From DASQFQ01 sp963805525 (GTDB lineage: Bacteria; Actinomycetota; Thermoleophilia; Solirubrobacterales; Solirubrobacteraceae): DNA of 64,000 bases. The stretch spans positions 1,240,001 through 1,304,000 of the forward strand of contig CAWDUT010000006.1 of the NCBI GenBank assembly GCA_963805525.1, given 5' to 3'. Positions within the stretch are counted from its first letter, which is position 1; the number at the start of each line of letters is the position of its first letter. The notes under the pieces are model-generated. The model was not told where the DNA came from, made no database searches, and worked only from the letters and a program-made list of their open reading frames with translations. Made by a program: the position numbers and the translations under genes. Positions 56,414 through 64,000 of this stretch are shown piece after piece.

Positions 56414-56938
56414 ATGGGTGGACACTTACCCGCCGTGGACTTCGAAGAGCTCTACCGGGCGACGTACCCGAGAGTGCTCGCGTATTCGCGATCGATGGCG
56501 TCGCGCGAGGACGCCGACGACGCGGTCGCCGAGGCGTACGCGATCGCGTGGCGCCGGCAGCGCGACATCCCTCGCCACGCGGAGCTCGGCTGGCTGATCG
56601 GCGTCACCCGCCGCGTGCTCGCCAACACGCGGCGCACCCACCGGCGGGCGGGGGCGCTGCACGCCCTGCTCGATCTCCAGCCCCGCTTCCCCGGCCCGGA
56701 TCCGGCCGACCGCGTCGAGAGCGCCGACCTGCGCGCCGCGCTGATGACGCTCTCGCCGCTCGACCGGGAGGCGGTCGTGCTGACGGCCTGGTTCGACCTC
56801 TCGAGCGAGGACGCCGCGCAGGCGCTCGGCATCACCCCGGCGGCGTTCCGGATGCGTTCGGCGCGTGCGCGCCGCCGCCTGGGCGCCGCGCTCAACCCCA
56901 CCACGACCCAGGAGCGTCCCCGATGGAACACGACGTGA
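56414..56938 (+). CDS. ECF-type RNA polymerase sigma factor
   Basis: A 174-residue sigma factor. Region 2 is DFEELYRATYPRVLAYSRSMASREDADDAVAEAYAIAWRR (the DDA-AEAY-AW motif), region 4 is LSPLDREAVVLTAWFDLSSEDAAQALGITPAAFRMRSARARRRL. ATG 56414 or GTG 56435 may be the start; I keep ATG. Its 3' end overlaps the next gene by 16 bases, which probably encodes its regulator. Divergent from the PepSY-regulator-kinase operon. Confidence 0.9.
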   Translation: MGGHLPAVDFEELYRATYPRVLAYSRSMASREDADDAVAEAYAIAWRRQRDIPRHAELGWLIGVTRRVLANTRRTHRRAGALHALLDLQPRFPGPDPADRVESADLRAALMTLSPLDREAVVLTAWFDLSSEDAAQALGITPAAFRMRSARARRRLGAALNPTTTQERPRWNTT

Positions 56939-57756
56939 CCCATGACCTCGACCAGCGCCTGCGGGCGGCCCGTCCCGCCGCTGCCCGGGTCGACGAGACA
57001 GCGTTCGACGCCGACCTGCTGAGCCGCGTGCGCGACCAGCCGATCGCCCACCGCCGGCGGGTGTCCCGGGCCGTTTCGGTACCGGTGGCGGCGGGCGTCA
57101 CGCTCACCGCGACCGCGGTGGTGATGCTCGGCGGAGGCCCCGGCGAGGTCGGAGGGCCGTCCTCGGCCGCGGCGATCACACAGGCCCTGCACTGGCTCAG
57201 CCCGCCGGCGGGGACGATCCTCCACGTGCGCAGCGTGGAGACCCAGGGCGGGCGCACCACGACGCGCGAGTTCTGGCAGTCGGCCGACGATCCGACGGCG
57301 GCACGGCTCCGGGTCGGAGGATCCGAGAGCTACGAGACGGCGGGCGAGAATCGCTACGACCCGGCCACCGACACGATCCACGTCGGCGGTGCTGCGGAGG
57401 CGATCGGCAAGCCGGGCGGCGGCCGGCCCATGCCCACCGGCGATCCGATCGTCGCGAAGGTCAAGTTCCTGCTCCAGGACCGCCGCCTCGAGGTCACCGG
57501 TCGCACGGTCCACAACGGCACCGAGGCGTGGGAGATCGCGCTGCCGCCCGACGCCGGGCGGCCGGTCTGGAAGCTCTGGGTCGCGACCGCCGACGGCAAG
57601 CCGCTGGAGCTGCGCGACCCCGGGCGAGACGCCAACGAGGCGCCGCAGGTCATCCGCTGGCCGACCTACGAGGTGCTGCCTGTGGCCGGCGCGCGCAAGC
57701 TGCTCACACTGAAGGGCGCGCACCCGACCGCCGACGTCGTGCGCGACGGCGGCTAG
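56923..57756 (+). CDS. sigma-factor-linked membrane protein (CU044_5270-like, anti-sigma candidate)
   Basis: A 277-residue protein with one membrane span at about 51-70 (VSVPVAAGVTLTATAVVML), an N-terminal cytoplasmic part of 50 residues and a large external domain (LHWLSPPAGTILHVRSVETQ, WEIALPPDAGRPVWKLWVA). This build and position fit the companion proteins of actinobacterial ECF sigma factors, though no zinc-binding anti-sigma motif is visible. AGGAG precedes ATG 56923, which lies inside the sigma gene end. Confidence 0.8.
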   Translation: MEHDVTHDLDQRLRAARPAAARVDETAFDADLLSRVRDQPIAHRRRVSRAVSVPVAAGVTLTATAVVMLGGGPGEVGGPSSAAAITQALHWLSPPAGTILHVRSVETQGGRTTTREFWQSADDPTAARLRVGGSESYETAGENRYDPATDTIHVGGAAEAIGKPGGGRPMPTGDPIVAKVKFLLQDRRLEVTGRTVHNGTEAWEIALPPDAGRPVWKLWVATADGKPLELRDPGRDANEAPQVIRWPTYEVLPVAGARKLLTLKGAHPTADVVRDGG

Positions 57757-57992
57757 TCCAGGGCGTCGGCGGGAAGCACGAAGCGCAGCGGCGTTCCCGT
57801 CGCTGCGCCGCGGGGGCTGTGCAGCCCCGCCTGCGTGCGGGGTGCTGCCGCCATCTCCGGCGCTCCGCCGTGCCCCTCGATCCACGCCACGGCGCCGTCG
57901 AACGCGATGCCGCCGGCGAGCAGCGTGGCGCGCTCGATGACCCAGCCTCCCGAGCGATCGCGACGCGCCAGGCGCTTGAGCCGGGTGCGCAT
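57753..57992 (-). CDS. hypothetical protein, 79 residues
   Basis: A small basic protein (MRTRLKRLARRDRSGGWVIE and ATLLAGGIAFDGAVAWIEGHG) without recognisable domain. A good ribosome-binding site (GAAGGAGA) lies seven bases before ATG 57992, which supports it as a gene; the frame upstream of that ATG is less convincing. Its stop overlaps the stop of the sigma-linked gene (CTAG). Divergent from the winged-helix gene at 58124. Confidence 0.55.
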   Translation of the reverse strand: MRTRLKRLARRDRSGGWVIERATLLAGGIAFDGAVAWIEGHGGAPEMAAAPRTQAGLHSPRGAATGTPLRFVLPADALD

Positions 57993-58087
57993 CGCGTCGT
58001 CTCCTTCGGTGGTCTCGACTTCAGCGGGTTCGAGGAGCCCGTCGGAGACGGGCGGGCGGGCGGATTTCATCGTGAGCGCGATGATAC

Positions 58088-58116
58088 TTGATAGACGAAT
58101 CTAGAAATTCTATTCT
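58088..58116 (+). promoter_or_regulatory. winged-helix gene promoter, TTGATA-17-TATTCT, with inverted repeat
   Basis: TTGATA (58088-58093), 17 bases, TATTCT (58111-58116), then seven bases to GTG 58124: a near-consensus leaderless promoter. CTAGAA (58101-58106) and TTCTAG (58113-58118) form an inverted repeat over the -10, a likely operator for the encoded regulator. The region is strikingly AT-rich for this genome. Confidence 0.65.
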
Positions 58117-58123
58117 AGTGTTC

Positions 58124-58411
58124 GTGGCCGAACGCGAACACCCACCTTGGTCGTTCCTGACCAACCACGCCCAGGTCCTGGCGTGCATCGCAGGCGATCC
58201 CGGCATCCGCCTGCGGGACATCGGCGACACCGTCGGGCTCACCGAGCGAGCCGTGCACCGCATCGTCGTCGAGCTGTCCTCCGCGGGCTACCTCGCCCGC
58301 GAGCGCCGCGGCCGCCGCAACCACTACACGATCCAGTCGCAGCTGCCGCTACCGGACCCGCTCGCCCGCGGCCAGAAGGTGAGCGACCTGCTGCGCATCC
58401 TTGCCGAGTGA
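58124..58411 (+). CDS. MarR-like winged-helix regulator
   Basis: A 95-residue protein that is almost only a winged helix: WSFLTNHAQVLACIAGDPGIRLRDIGDTVGLTERAVHRIV then ELSSAGYLARERRGRRNHYTI. GTG 58124 is chosen because it lies seven bases after TATTCT of a strong promoter; GTG 58118 and a TTG at 58088 are also in frame, but the latter is the -35 itself. An inverted repeat over the -10 suggests self-control. Confidence 0.85.
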   Translation: MAEREHPPWSFLTNHAQVLACIAGDPGIRLRDIGDTVGLTERAVHRIVVELSSAGYLARERRGRRNHYTIQSQLPLPDPLARGQKVSDLLRILAE

Positions 58412-58424
58412 GAGGTTCGAACCA

Positions 58425-58619
58425 ATGCCCGAAACGATCATCGCCACGCTGAGCGGCGGCCCGCTGTCCAAACGCAAGGTCGACGCGGAGATCGTCCAGG
58501 GCCGCCCGCCCATGACCCTCGACCTCGAGGCCGACGACGGCGGCCAGTGCCGCTACTGCCTCGAGGGACTGGTGCAGGGCGGCGAGTCGGCCGCCTACAC
58601 GTTCCTGTACCGGATCTAG
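58425..58619 (+). CDS. hypothetical protein, 64 residues
   Basis: A small protein (MPETIIATLSGGPLSKRKVD, then DLEADDGGQCRYCLEGLVQGG) with one Cys-x2-Cys pair and no known domain. GAGAGG lies nine bases before ATG 58425. It follows the winged-helix gene by 13 bases and is probably in the same transcript. Function unknown. Confidence 0.6.
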   Translation: MPETIIATLSGGPLSKRKVDAEIVQGRPPMTLDLEADDGGQCRYCLEGLVQGGESAAYTFLYRI

Positions 58620-58628
58620 CGGCGCCGG

Positions 58629-60905
58629 TCAGGCGACCTGGCGCTCGCCGGCGCCGGCCCCCGCGCCCAGCGCCCGCCGCCAGCCGTCGCCGAGGCGGCC
58701 CAGCGCGGCGTCCCAGGTGCGGGTGCGGACCGCGGCGAGGCCGCCCCGGGCGAGCCGCTCGCGCGCGGCGCGGCTCGCGGCCAGGCCGGCCACGGCGGCG
58801 CCGATCTCGTCGGCGTCGGGCGAGCACAGGAGCCCGGAGCGGCCGGACTCGATCAGCTCGGCCGGGCCGCCCGCGCGCACCGCGACGACCGGCAGGCCCG
58901 ACGCCTGTGCCTCCAGCAGCACCTGTCCGAAGGTGTCGGTCTGGGAGCAGAACAGGAGCACGTCGGCGCTCGCGTAGGTCGCCGCGAGCTCGTCGCCGTC
59001 GAGCCAGCCGAGGAAGGTGGCGGCGTCGCCGAGACGCTCGCGCAGCCGCTCCTCCTCCGGACCGCCGCCGGCCAGCAGCAGGTGGAGCCGCGGGTCGCGG
59101 GCGCGCGCGGCGAGGAACGCGTCGGCGAGCAGGTCGACGCCCTTCTCGATCGTCTGGCGGCCGGCGTAGAGCACGTGCACGCGGCCGGGCGGGCCGCCGA
59201 AGCGGCCGGGCTCGCGCTTCGCCGGGTCGAAGCGCTCGATGTCGACCCCGCGGTCGAAGTGCCCGATCCGCTCGGCGCCGATGCCGAGCGCGGCGAGCCG
59301 GGCGTCGGACGCGGCGGAGGGGGAGAGGACGACGTCGCAGCCGCCGTAGAAGGCGCCGAGCGCGGCGCCGACCGCCAGCTCGAGCGTGCCGTCGCCGGAC
59401 CGCATCCCCGCGTAGGCGGCGAGCTCGGTGTGGTACGAGCCGCTCAGCGGCAGCTCGAGGATGCGCGCCGTCATGGCGGCGGCCACGCCCGCCGGGCCGG
59501 GCGAGCAGAGGTGGACGAGCCCGTAGCGGCCCTCGGCGATCGCCTCGACGACCGCGAGCGGGCTCGGCACGCCGACCTTGAGCCCGGCGTAGAACGGGAT
59601 GTCGACCTCCGCCACCGCGCTGAGCCGGCGGTCGACCCGCATGTCGGTGCCGATGACCTCGACCTCGAAGCCGGGCACGCCGCGCTCGCGGATCTCGTCG
59701 AGCGTGTGCGTGACCCCGTGCATGCCGCCGATCGCGTCGGCCACCAGCGCGACCCGCACCGGCTCCCGCCCGCGGCGCGACAGCTTCTGCTTCTCGCGGC
59801 CGAGGAAGGCGGCGGCCGGCGTGTAGGGGATGACGGGCACGCAGGCGTCGAAGAGCCCGAGCAGCGCAGGGCCCCAGCCGTCGGCCGAGCCCGCGGCGGC
59901 GGCGAGCACCTGCCCGACCGCGCGCTCGAGCTTGGCCTCGTGGCGGCGGCGGGCGCGGCGGCGCAGGTCGGCGTGCGTGAAGCCGTCCGACTGCATCCAC
60001 GCCAGCAGCTCCGCGTCGGTCATGCCGAGGCCGATGGACGCGATCCAGGCGCGCAGCAGCGCCCGCGCGTCCTCGGGGCCGAGGTCGGAGGCGAGCGCGC
60101 CGCTGCGCGCGTCGCCCTGCGTCATCACCTGCTCGACCATGCGCAGGATCGCCGCCGGCTCCGGCGGCGCGTCGCTGTCGCCGCGCCCGAGCGCCCGCAC
60201 GGCGAGCGCCATCGCGGCGTGCGCCCACTTCTCGGCCGAGCCCTGGTCGCCGTGGTCCTCGACGCGGCCGGCGCGCAGGTGGGCGAGGTACTCCGCGGGC
60301 GTCGCGGCGGCGGGCGCCTCGGTCCACGTCCGCCCGATGTCAACCCCCGCGTGGTCGTCGCTGCCGCCGATGCCGGTGCCGCCGTGGGTGTCGATGTAGA
60401 CCGCCGCCGGCAGGTTCAGCTCCGGCGCGCGCGAGCCGTTGCGCACCTCCCAGACGGGGAACAGCTGCGCCAGGCGGCGCCGGTGCCGCGCGGCCAGCGG
60501 GGCGGCGACGGCGTAGAAGGGGTGGGCCAGCGCGCACGCGATCTCCTGCTCGTGGAGGGACTCGGCGACCGCCTCGACGTCGCCCGCCAGTTCCTGCAGG
60601 CGGTCGTGGTCGTCCGGCGTGATGCCGTAGCAGAGGACATGGACCTGCTGGGGCTCGCCGCGGAACGACGCGGTCAGCTCCTCGGAGACGAACACGTCGG
60701 GCCGGTCGGCGATCTGCATGGCGCCGGCGATCGTGTCGTGGTCGGAGATGGTCACGAAGTCCATCCCCCGCCGCTTCGCCAGCTCGTAGACCTCCTCTGG
60801 CGGAGTGGCACATTCCGGTAGGCCCAAGGCCCGCTGCACGCCGAGCTTCGAGATCTGCGAAGCCGTCGAGTGGACGTGCAGGTCCGCGCGCGTGGTCTTT
60901 GTCAT
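58629..60905 (-). CDS. PHP-domain / GT4 glycosyltransferase fusion protein
   Basis: A 758-residue two-enzyme protein. Residues 1-240 form a PHP phosphoesterase domain: DLHVHSTASQ, TISDHDTIAG, ALAHPFYA and GGSDDHAG supply the metal-binding His and Asp residues. A linker with helices follows (240-375), then a GT-B glycosyltransferase of family 4 (VRVALVADAIGGMHGVTHTL to the end), with HFDRGVDIERFDP, LYAGRQTIEKGVDLL and EAQASGLPVVAVRAGGPAELI. It probably builds a glycolipid or glycan and may dephosphorylate a precursor or product. Divergent from the GH31 gene. Confidence 0.9.
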   Translation of the reverse strand: MTKTTRADLHVHSTASQISKLGVQRALGLPECATPPEEVYELAKRRGMDFVTISDHDTIAGAMQIADRPDVFVSEELTASFRGEPQQVHVLCYGITPDDHDRLQELAGDVEAVAESLHEQEIACALAHPFYAVAAPLAARHRRRLAQLFPVWEVRNGSRAPELNLPAAVYIDTHGGTGIGGSDDHAGVDIGRTWTEAPAAATPAEYLAHLRAGRVEDHGDQGSAEKWAHAAMALAVRALGRGDSDAPPEPAAILRMVEQVMTQGDARSGALASDLGPEDARALLRAWIASIGLGMTDAELLAWMQSDGFTHADLRRRARRRHEAKLERAVGQVLAAAAGSADGWGPALLGLFDACVPVIPYTPAAAFLGREKQKLSRRGREPVRVALVADAIGGMHGVTHTLDEIRERGVPGFEVEVIGTDMRVDRRLSAVAEVDIPFYAGLKVGVPSPLAVVEAIAEGRYGLVHLCSPGPAGVAAAMTARILELPLSGSYHTELAAYAGMRSGDGTLELAVGAALGAFYGGCDVVLSPSAASDARLAALGIGAERIGHFDRGVDIERFDPAKREPGRFGGPPGRVHVLYAGRQTIEKGVDLLADAFLAARARDPRLHLLLAGGGPEEERLRERLGDAATFLGWLDGDELAATYASADVLLFCSQTDTFGQVLLEAQASGLPVVAVRAGGPAELIESGRSGLLCSPDADEIGAAVAGLAASRAARERLARGGLAAVRTRTWDAALGRLGDGWRRALGAGAGAGERQVA

Positions 60906-61019
60906 GGGTCTACAGGATCAGGCGGATTTGCAGGAGGTTCGTGACCATCGCGTCAACGAGGCGTGTCCGTCCTGTGAACGGGAACAGGGGATTCCGGCGC
61001 CAGGGCCAATCCTTGCGCG

Positions 61020-63242
61020 ATGCTGCGGAACGACGTCGTCCTCGAGCGCGGCCGGTTGCGCGTCGAGATCGCGACCGCGCCGCTGCAGGTGACCGTCCGG
61101 CGCGACGGCCGGCGCGTCACCGGGCCGATCGAGCCGCGTGTGCGCGACGGCGAGATCCACGATCACTTCGTGCAGTGGACGGAGGGCGTGATCGCGGGCG
61201 AGACGCTCGGCGACCCGCTCGCGCTCACCGCCGGCGGTCCGGAGGGCGCGCGGCTCGCGCTCTCGCTGGTGGACGGGACGCTGGGGACGCTCGAGGTCGC
61301 GCTGCCCGCGGACGATCACGTCGTGCTCCAGTTGAGCTCCGGGCCCGGCGACGGCGCCGACTTGGACCGCCCCGTACGCCGCCTCGGGCTGGCGTGGCCG
61401 GGGCACCCCGAACAGCGCGTGAGCGGGCTCGGCGCCCGCCACGGGCTGCACGTCGACCAGGCGGGCCGCTCGGTCGTGCTCGGCGCGGATCGGCGCTACA
61501 CCGGCCCGGACTGCCCCGCCGACATGCTCGACCAGGGCGGGATTCCCCAGGGCGATTACGCGCCGGTGCCGTGGGCGCTCTCCTCGCGCGGCTGGGCGGC
61601 GTGGCTGGAGACCTACGGGCACGGCGCGCGCTTCGACCTCGGCGACGAGGTCGACGTCTCCGCGCGGCAGGCCGCCGGGCCGCTGCGCTTGCACCTGTTC
61701 TGCGCGAGCACGCCCGCGGCACGGCTGCGCGCGTTCCTCCGCGCCTCGGGCTCACTCCCGGCGCTGCTGCCGGAGTGGGCCTACGGGCACTGGAAGAGCC
61801 GCGACATCTACGAGCACCAGCGCGACGCCGAGGCCGACTTCGACGGCTACCGCGAGCACGCCATCCCGCTCGACGCGATCGTGATCGACTCGCCGTGGGC
61901 GACGCAGTACAACACCTGGGAGTTCAACCCCCACCAGTTCCCCGACGCGCCTGGCCTGATCGAGCGCATGCGGGCCCAGGGGGTGCGGACCGTGGTGTGG
62001 GTCACGCCGTGGGTGAACCTCGACTCCTCCGAGGGCCAGATCCCGCCGGATCCCGAGTCCGCGCGCCTGCACCGCATGCCGTCGCCCAACTACGAGGCGG
62101 GCCGCGAGCACTTCGTCAAAGGCCCTGACGGCGAGCCGTGGGTCTCGAAGTGGTGGATGGGGACGGGCTCGCCGATCGACTTCACCTCCGAGGCCGCGGA
62201 GGCGTGGTGGCGCGAGCAGGCCGCGCGCGTGCTCGCGCTCGGCGTCCAGGGGATCAAGGCCGACGACGGCGAGGGCTTCTACTACCCGGACGAGGTGCGC
62301 TTCGCCGACGGCCGCGGCGGCGCCGAGGCGGGCTGGGCGCAGGGCCTGCTCTACCGCCGCTCGATGCAGCGCGCGCTCGACGAGGCGCATCCGGGCGAGG
62401 GCGTCCTGTTCGGCCGCCCCGGCTGGACGGGCCAGCAGGCGGTCGGCATCACCTGGGGCGGCGACCAGCCGTCGGACTTCTGGTCGCTGCGGACGCTGGT
62501 CGCCGCCACGCTCACGGCGGCGGCCTCGGGTTTCTCGAACTGGTCGCACGACGTCGGCGGCTACCTCGGCGAGCGGCTGGTCTCGCGCTGCCCGAAGGAG
62601 CTTCTGCTGCGCTGGGTGCAGTTCGGCTGCTTCACGCCGCTGATGCACGCGCACGGGCGCTTCGAGCAGGAGGCGTGGACGTACGACGGCGAGCTGCTCG
62701 AGCGCTACCGCGAGTACGTGCTGCTGCACGAGCAATTGGTGCCGTACGTACGCGCGGCCGCGGTCACCGCGGCGCGCAGCGGCCTGCCGATCATCCGCCC
62801 GCTGCTGCTCTCGGATCCCGCGGATCCGCGCGGCTGGGCGATGGCCGACGCCTACGGCTACGGCCCGTCGCTGTGGGTCGCGCCCGTGCTCGAGACGGGC
62901 GCGCGCGAGCGCGAGGTCGAGCTGCCGGCCGGCGAGTGGATCGACTTCTGGACCGGCGAGGCGGTCAGCGGCGGCGGCACGATCGTCGCCCTGGCGCCGC
63001 TCGGCCGCATCCCGGTCTGGGTCCGCCGCGGCGCGCTGATCGTCACCTACCCCGCCGAGCACGTCGCGGCCGGGCTCGGCGACACCCCCGAGCCCGAGCG
63101 GCCGCTCGAGGCGACGCTGTGGGGCGAGCCGCGCTGCGGCCGCGCGGTCGCCCGCCTCGCCGGCGGCGGCGCGATCCGCTGGGCGCGCGGCGAGTGGAGC
63201 GCGCCCGCGGACCCCGACGTGACCTTCACCGTCCGCGGGTGA
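61020..63242 (+). CDS. GH31 family alpha-glycosidase
   Basis: A 740-residue GH31 enzyme: N-terminal beta-sandwich (1-255), TIM barrel from LPEWAYGHWKSRDIYEHQRD on, and C-terminal beta domains. The nucleophile is Asp-415 in IKADDGEGF and the acid/base Asp-482 in WGGDQPSDFW. ALDAIVIDSPW is a variant of the usual IDxxW strand. Family members cut alpha-glucosides, alpha-xylosides or sulfoquinovosides; I do not see enough to choose. No signal peptide, so the substrate is internal. The 114-base spacer to the divergent PHP-GT gene shows no clear promoter. Confidence 0.88.
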   Translation: MLRNDVVLERGRLRVEIATAPLQVTVRRDGRRVTGPIEPRVRDGEIHDHFVQWTEGVIAGETLGDPLALTAGGPEGARLALSLVDGTLGTLEVALPADDHVVLQLSSGPGDGADLDRPVRRLGLAWPGHPEQRVSGLGARHGLHVDQAGRSVVLGADRRYTGPDCPADMLDQGGIPQGDYAPVPWALSSRGWAAWLETYGHGARFDLGDEVDVSARQAAGPLRLHLFCASTPAARLRAFLRASGSLPALLPEWAYGHWKSRDIYEHQRDAEADFDGYREHAIPLDAIVIDSPWATQYNTWEFNPHQFPDAPGLIERMRAQGVRTVVWVTPWVNLDSSEGQIPPDPESARLHRMPSPNYEAGREHFVKGPDGEPWVSKWWMGTGSPIDFTSEAAEAWWREQAARVLALGVQGIKADDGEGFYYPDEVRFADGRGGAEAGWAQGLLYRRSMQRALDEAHPGEGVLFGRPGWTGQQAVGITWGGDQPSDFWSLRTLVAATLTAAASGFSNWSHDVGGYLGERLVSRCPKELLLRWVQFGCFTPLMHAHGRFEQEAWTYDGELLERYREYVLLHEQLVPYVRAAAVTAARSGLPIIRPLLLSDPADPRGWAMADAYGYGPSLWVAPVLETGAREREVELPAGEWIDFWTGEAVSGGGTIVALAPLGRIPVWVRRGALIVTYPAEHVAAGLGDTPEPERPLEATLWGEPRCGRAVARLAGGGAIRWARGEWSAPADPDVTFTVRG

Positions 63243-63259
63243 GCCGCGGCGCCCGGTGG

Positions 63260-63279
63260 TCACAGGAAGGTCTCAGGAA
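63260..63279 (+). promoter_or_regulatory. 11-base-period direct repeat upstream of the GT2 gene
   Basis: TCACAGGAA (63260-63268) and TCTCAGGAA (63271-63279) match in eight of nine bases with an 11-base period, the usual form of OmpR-class sites. It lies 51-70 bases before the GT2 start. Confidence 0.4.
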
Positions 63280-63329
63280 CGCAACGGCTCGCCAACATCA
63301 CGCCGCGCCCCGCGCCCGACCATGCGGGC

Positions 63330-64000
63330 ATGCCGCGGATCAGCGTGGTCGTGCCCGTCTACAACGTCGAGCGGTACCTGGCCGAGTGCCTGCGCTCGCT
63401 GCGCGCGCAGACCGTGCGCGACTACGAGGTGGTGATGGTCGAGGACGGCTCGACCGACGGGAGCGCGGCGATCGCCGAGGAGTTCGCCGACCGCGACCCG
63501 CGCTTCCGGCTGGTCGTGCAGGAGAACGGCGGCCTCGGCCACGCGCGGAACACCGGCGTCCGCCACGCCCGCGGCGAGCTGGTCGCGTTCGCCGACTCGG
63601 ACGACGTCGTCCCGCCCGACGCCTACGAGCGCCTGGCCGAGTCGCTGGACGCCAGCGGGTCGGACTTCGCGAGCGGCAACGTGCTGCGGCTCGAGGACGG
63701 CCGCACGAAGCAGGCGGCGTTCCTCGCCCAGACGTTCGCGCGGACGCGCACGAAGACGCATGTGAGCCGCTTCGCGCCGCTGCTCGCGGACCGCACGGCG
63801 TGGAACAAGCTGTGGCGCCGCGAGTTCTGGGACTCGAACGAGCTGCGCTTCCCCGAGGGCGTGCGCTACGAGGACACGCCTGTCACGCTCCCCGCGCACG
63901 TGATGGCGCGCTCGGTGGACGTGATCGCGGAGCCCGTCTACCACTGGCGGGTGCGCGGCGCCGGCGACCACTCGATCACGCAGAAGCGCCTCGAGCTGCG
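63330..64000 (+). CDS. GT2 family glycosyltransferase, partial at window end
   Basis: The first 223 residues of a GT-A fold glycosyltransferase, open at the end of the window. ISVVVPVYNVERYLAECLRSL, EDGSTDGSAAIAEEFADRDPRF, GGLGHARNTGVRHARGELVAFADSDD (with the DxD-type metal site) and YEDTPVTLPAHVMARS are typical of enzymes that add sugars to wall polymers or glycolipids. ATG 63330 is used; an ATG at 63322 is out of frame. A direct repeat upstream may be a regulator site. Confidence 0.9.
   Translation, partial: MPRISVVVPVYNVERYLAECLRSLRAQTVRDYEVVMVEDGSTDGSAAIAEEFADRDPRFRLVVQENGGLGHARNTGVRHARGELVAFADSDDVVPPDAYERLAESLDASGSDFASGNVLRLEDGRTKQAAFLAQTFARTRTKTHVSRFAPLLADRTAWNKLWRREFWDSNELRFPEGVRYEDTPVTLPAHVMARSVDVIAEPVYHWRVRGAGDHSITQKRLEL

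Noticed and set aside
1..64000. mobile elements, CRISPR, tRNA or rRNA genes
   Set aside because: I looked for transposase motifs, regular repeats with spacers and tRNA arms and found none that hold up.

Overview
The window reads as a chromosomal segment of a very GC-rich (about 73-75%) Gram-positive actinobacterium. Polyprenol-phosphate-mannose synthase, F420-type LLM oxidoreductase, a zf-CGNR regulator, many 4-base overlapping starts (ATGA/GTGA/TTGA) and apparent leaderless promoters point to Actinomycetota. The mix of families (AtsD-like sulfatase, COG4705, alditol oxidase, PHP-glycosyltransferase fusion) suggests the Thermoleophilia/Solirubrobacterales, but that placement is inference. I see no rRNA, tRNA, CRISPR array, insertion sequence or phage gene.

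Bases 1-17,800 are a carbohydrate/sugar-acid region. It holds a sugar isomerase tail, a phytanoyl-CoA-type dioxygenase, larB-larC-larE-aldo/keto reductase (nickel-pincer cofactor synthesis), beta-glucuronidase, a GMC flavoprotein that appears to run in frame directly from the stop of an MFS pump gene, a XylB-like/LLM pair, and a four-gene operon (2,4'-dihydroxyacetophenone-dioxygenase-like cupin, KduD-like SDR, alditol oxidase, Gfo/Idh). Bases 17,800-30,800 are mixed: amino-acid dehydrogenase, CDF metal transporter, msrA, secreted M6 protease, two MarR modules with clear divergent operators, an epoxide hydrolase/methyltransferase/acetyltransferase operon, and a broken DGPF/ECF42 locus flanked by two nearly identical ECF-type promoters.

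Bases 30,800-43,800 hold an arylsulfatase sandwiched between two response regulators, with its formylglycine-generating enzyme and a histidine kinase divergent from it; then a second NarL-type kinase, a DHA2 pump with a hairpin leader, a SpoIIE phosphatase and a PadR-membrane protein pair. Bases 43,700-50,200 are a large minus-strand envelope operon: OmpR regulator, kinase, DedA, GT-C mannosyltransferase-like protein, Ppm synthase, second DedA, UppP. Direct repeats with 11-base period lie in front of the regulator and in front of the first DedA. Bases 50,200-58,600 contain two more OmpR/kinase pairs, COG4705 and PepSY proteins and an ECF sigma factor with a companion protein. The end carries a PHP-GT4 fusion, a GH31 glucosidase-family enzyme and the start of a GT2 glycosyltransferase.

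Three short stretches (19.1-19.3 kb, 29.0-29.9 kb, 42.2-42.5 kb) look like deletion scars where gene tails have been joined. At least eight genes start six or seven bases after a TANNNT box with no Shine-Dalgarno, which suggests common leaderless transcription.
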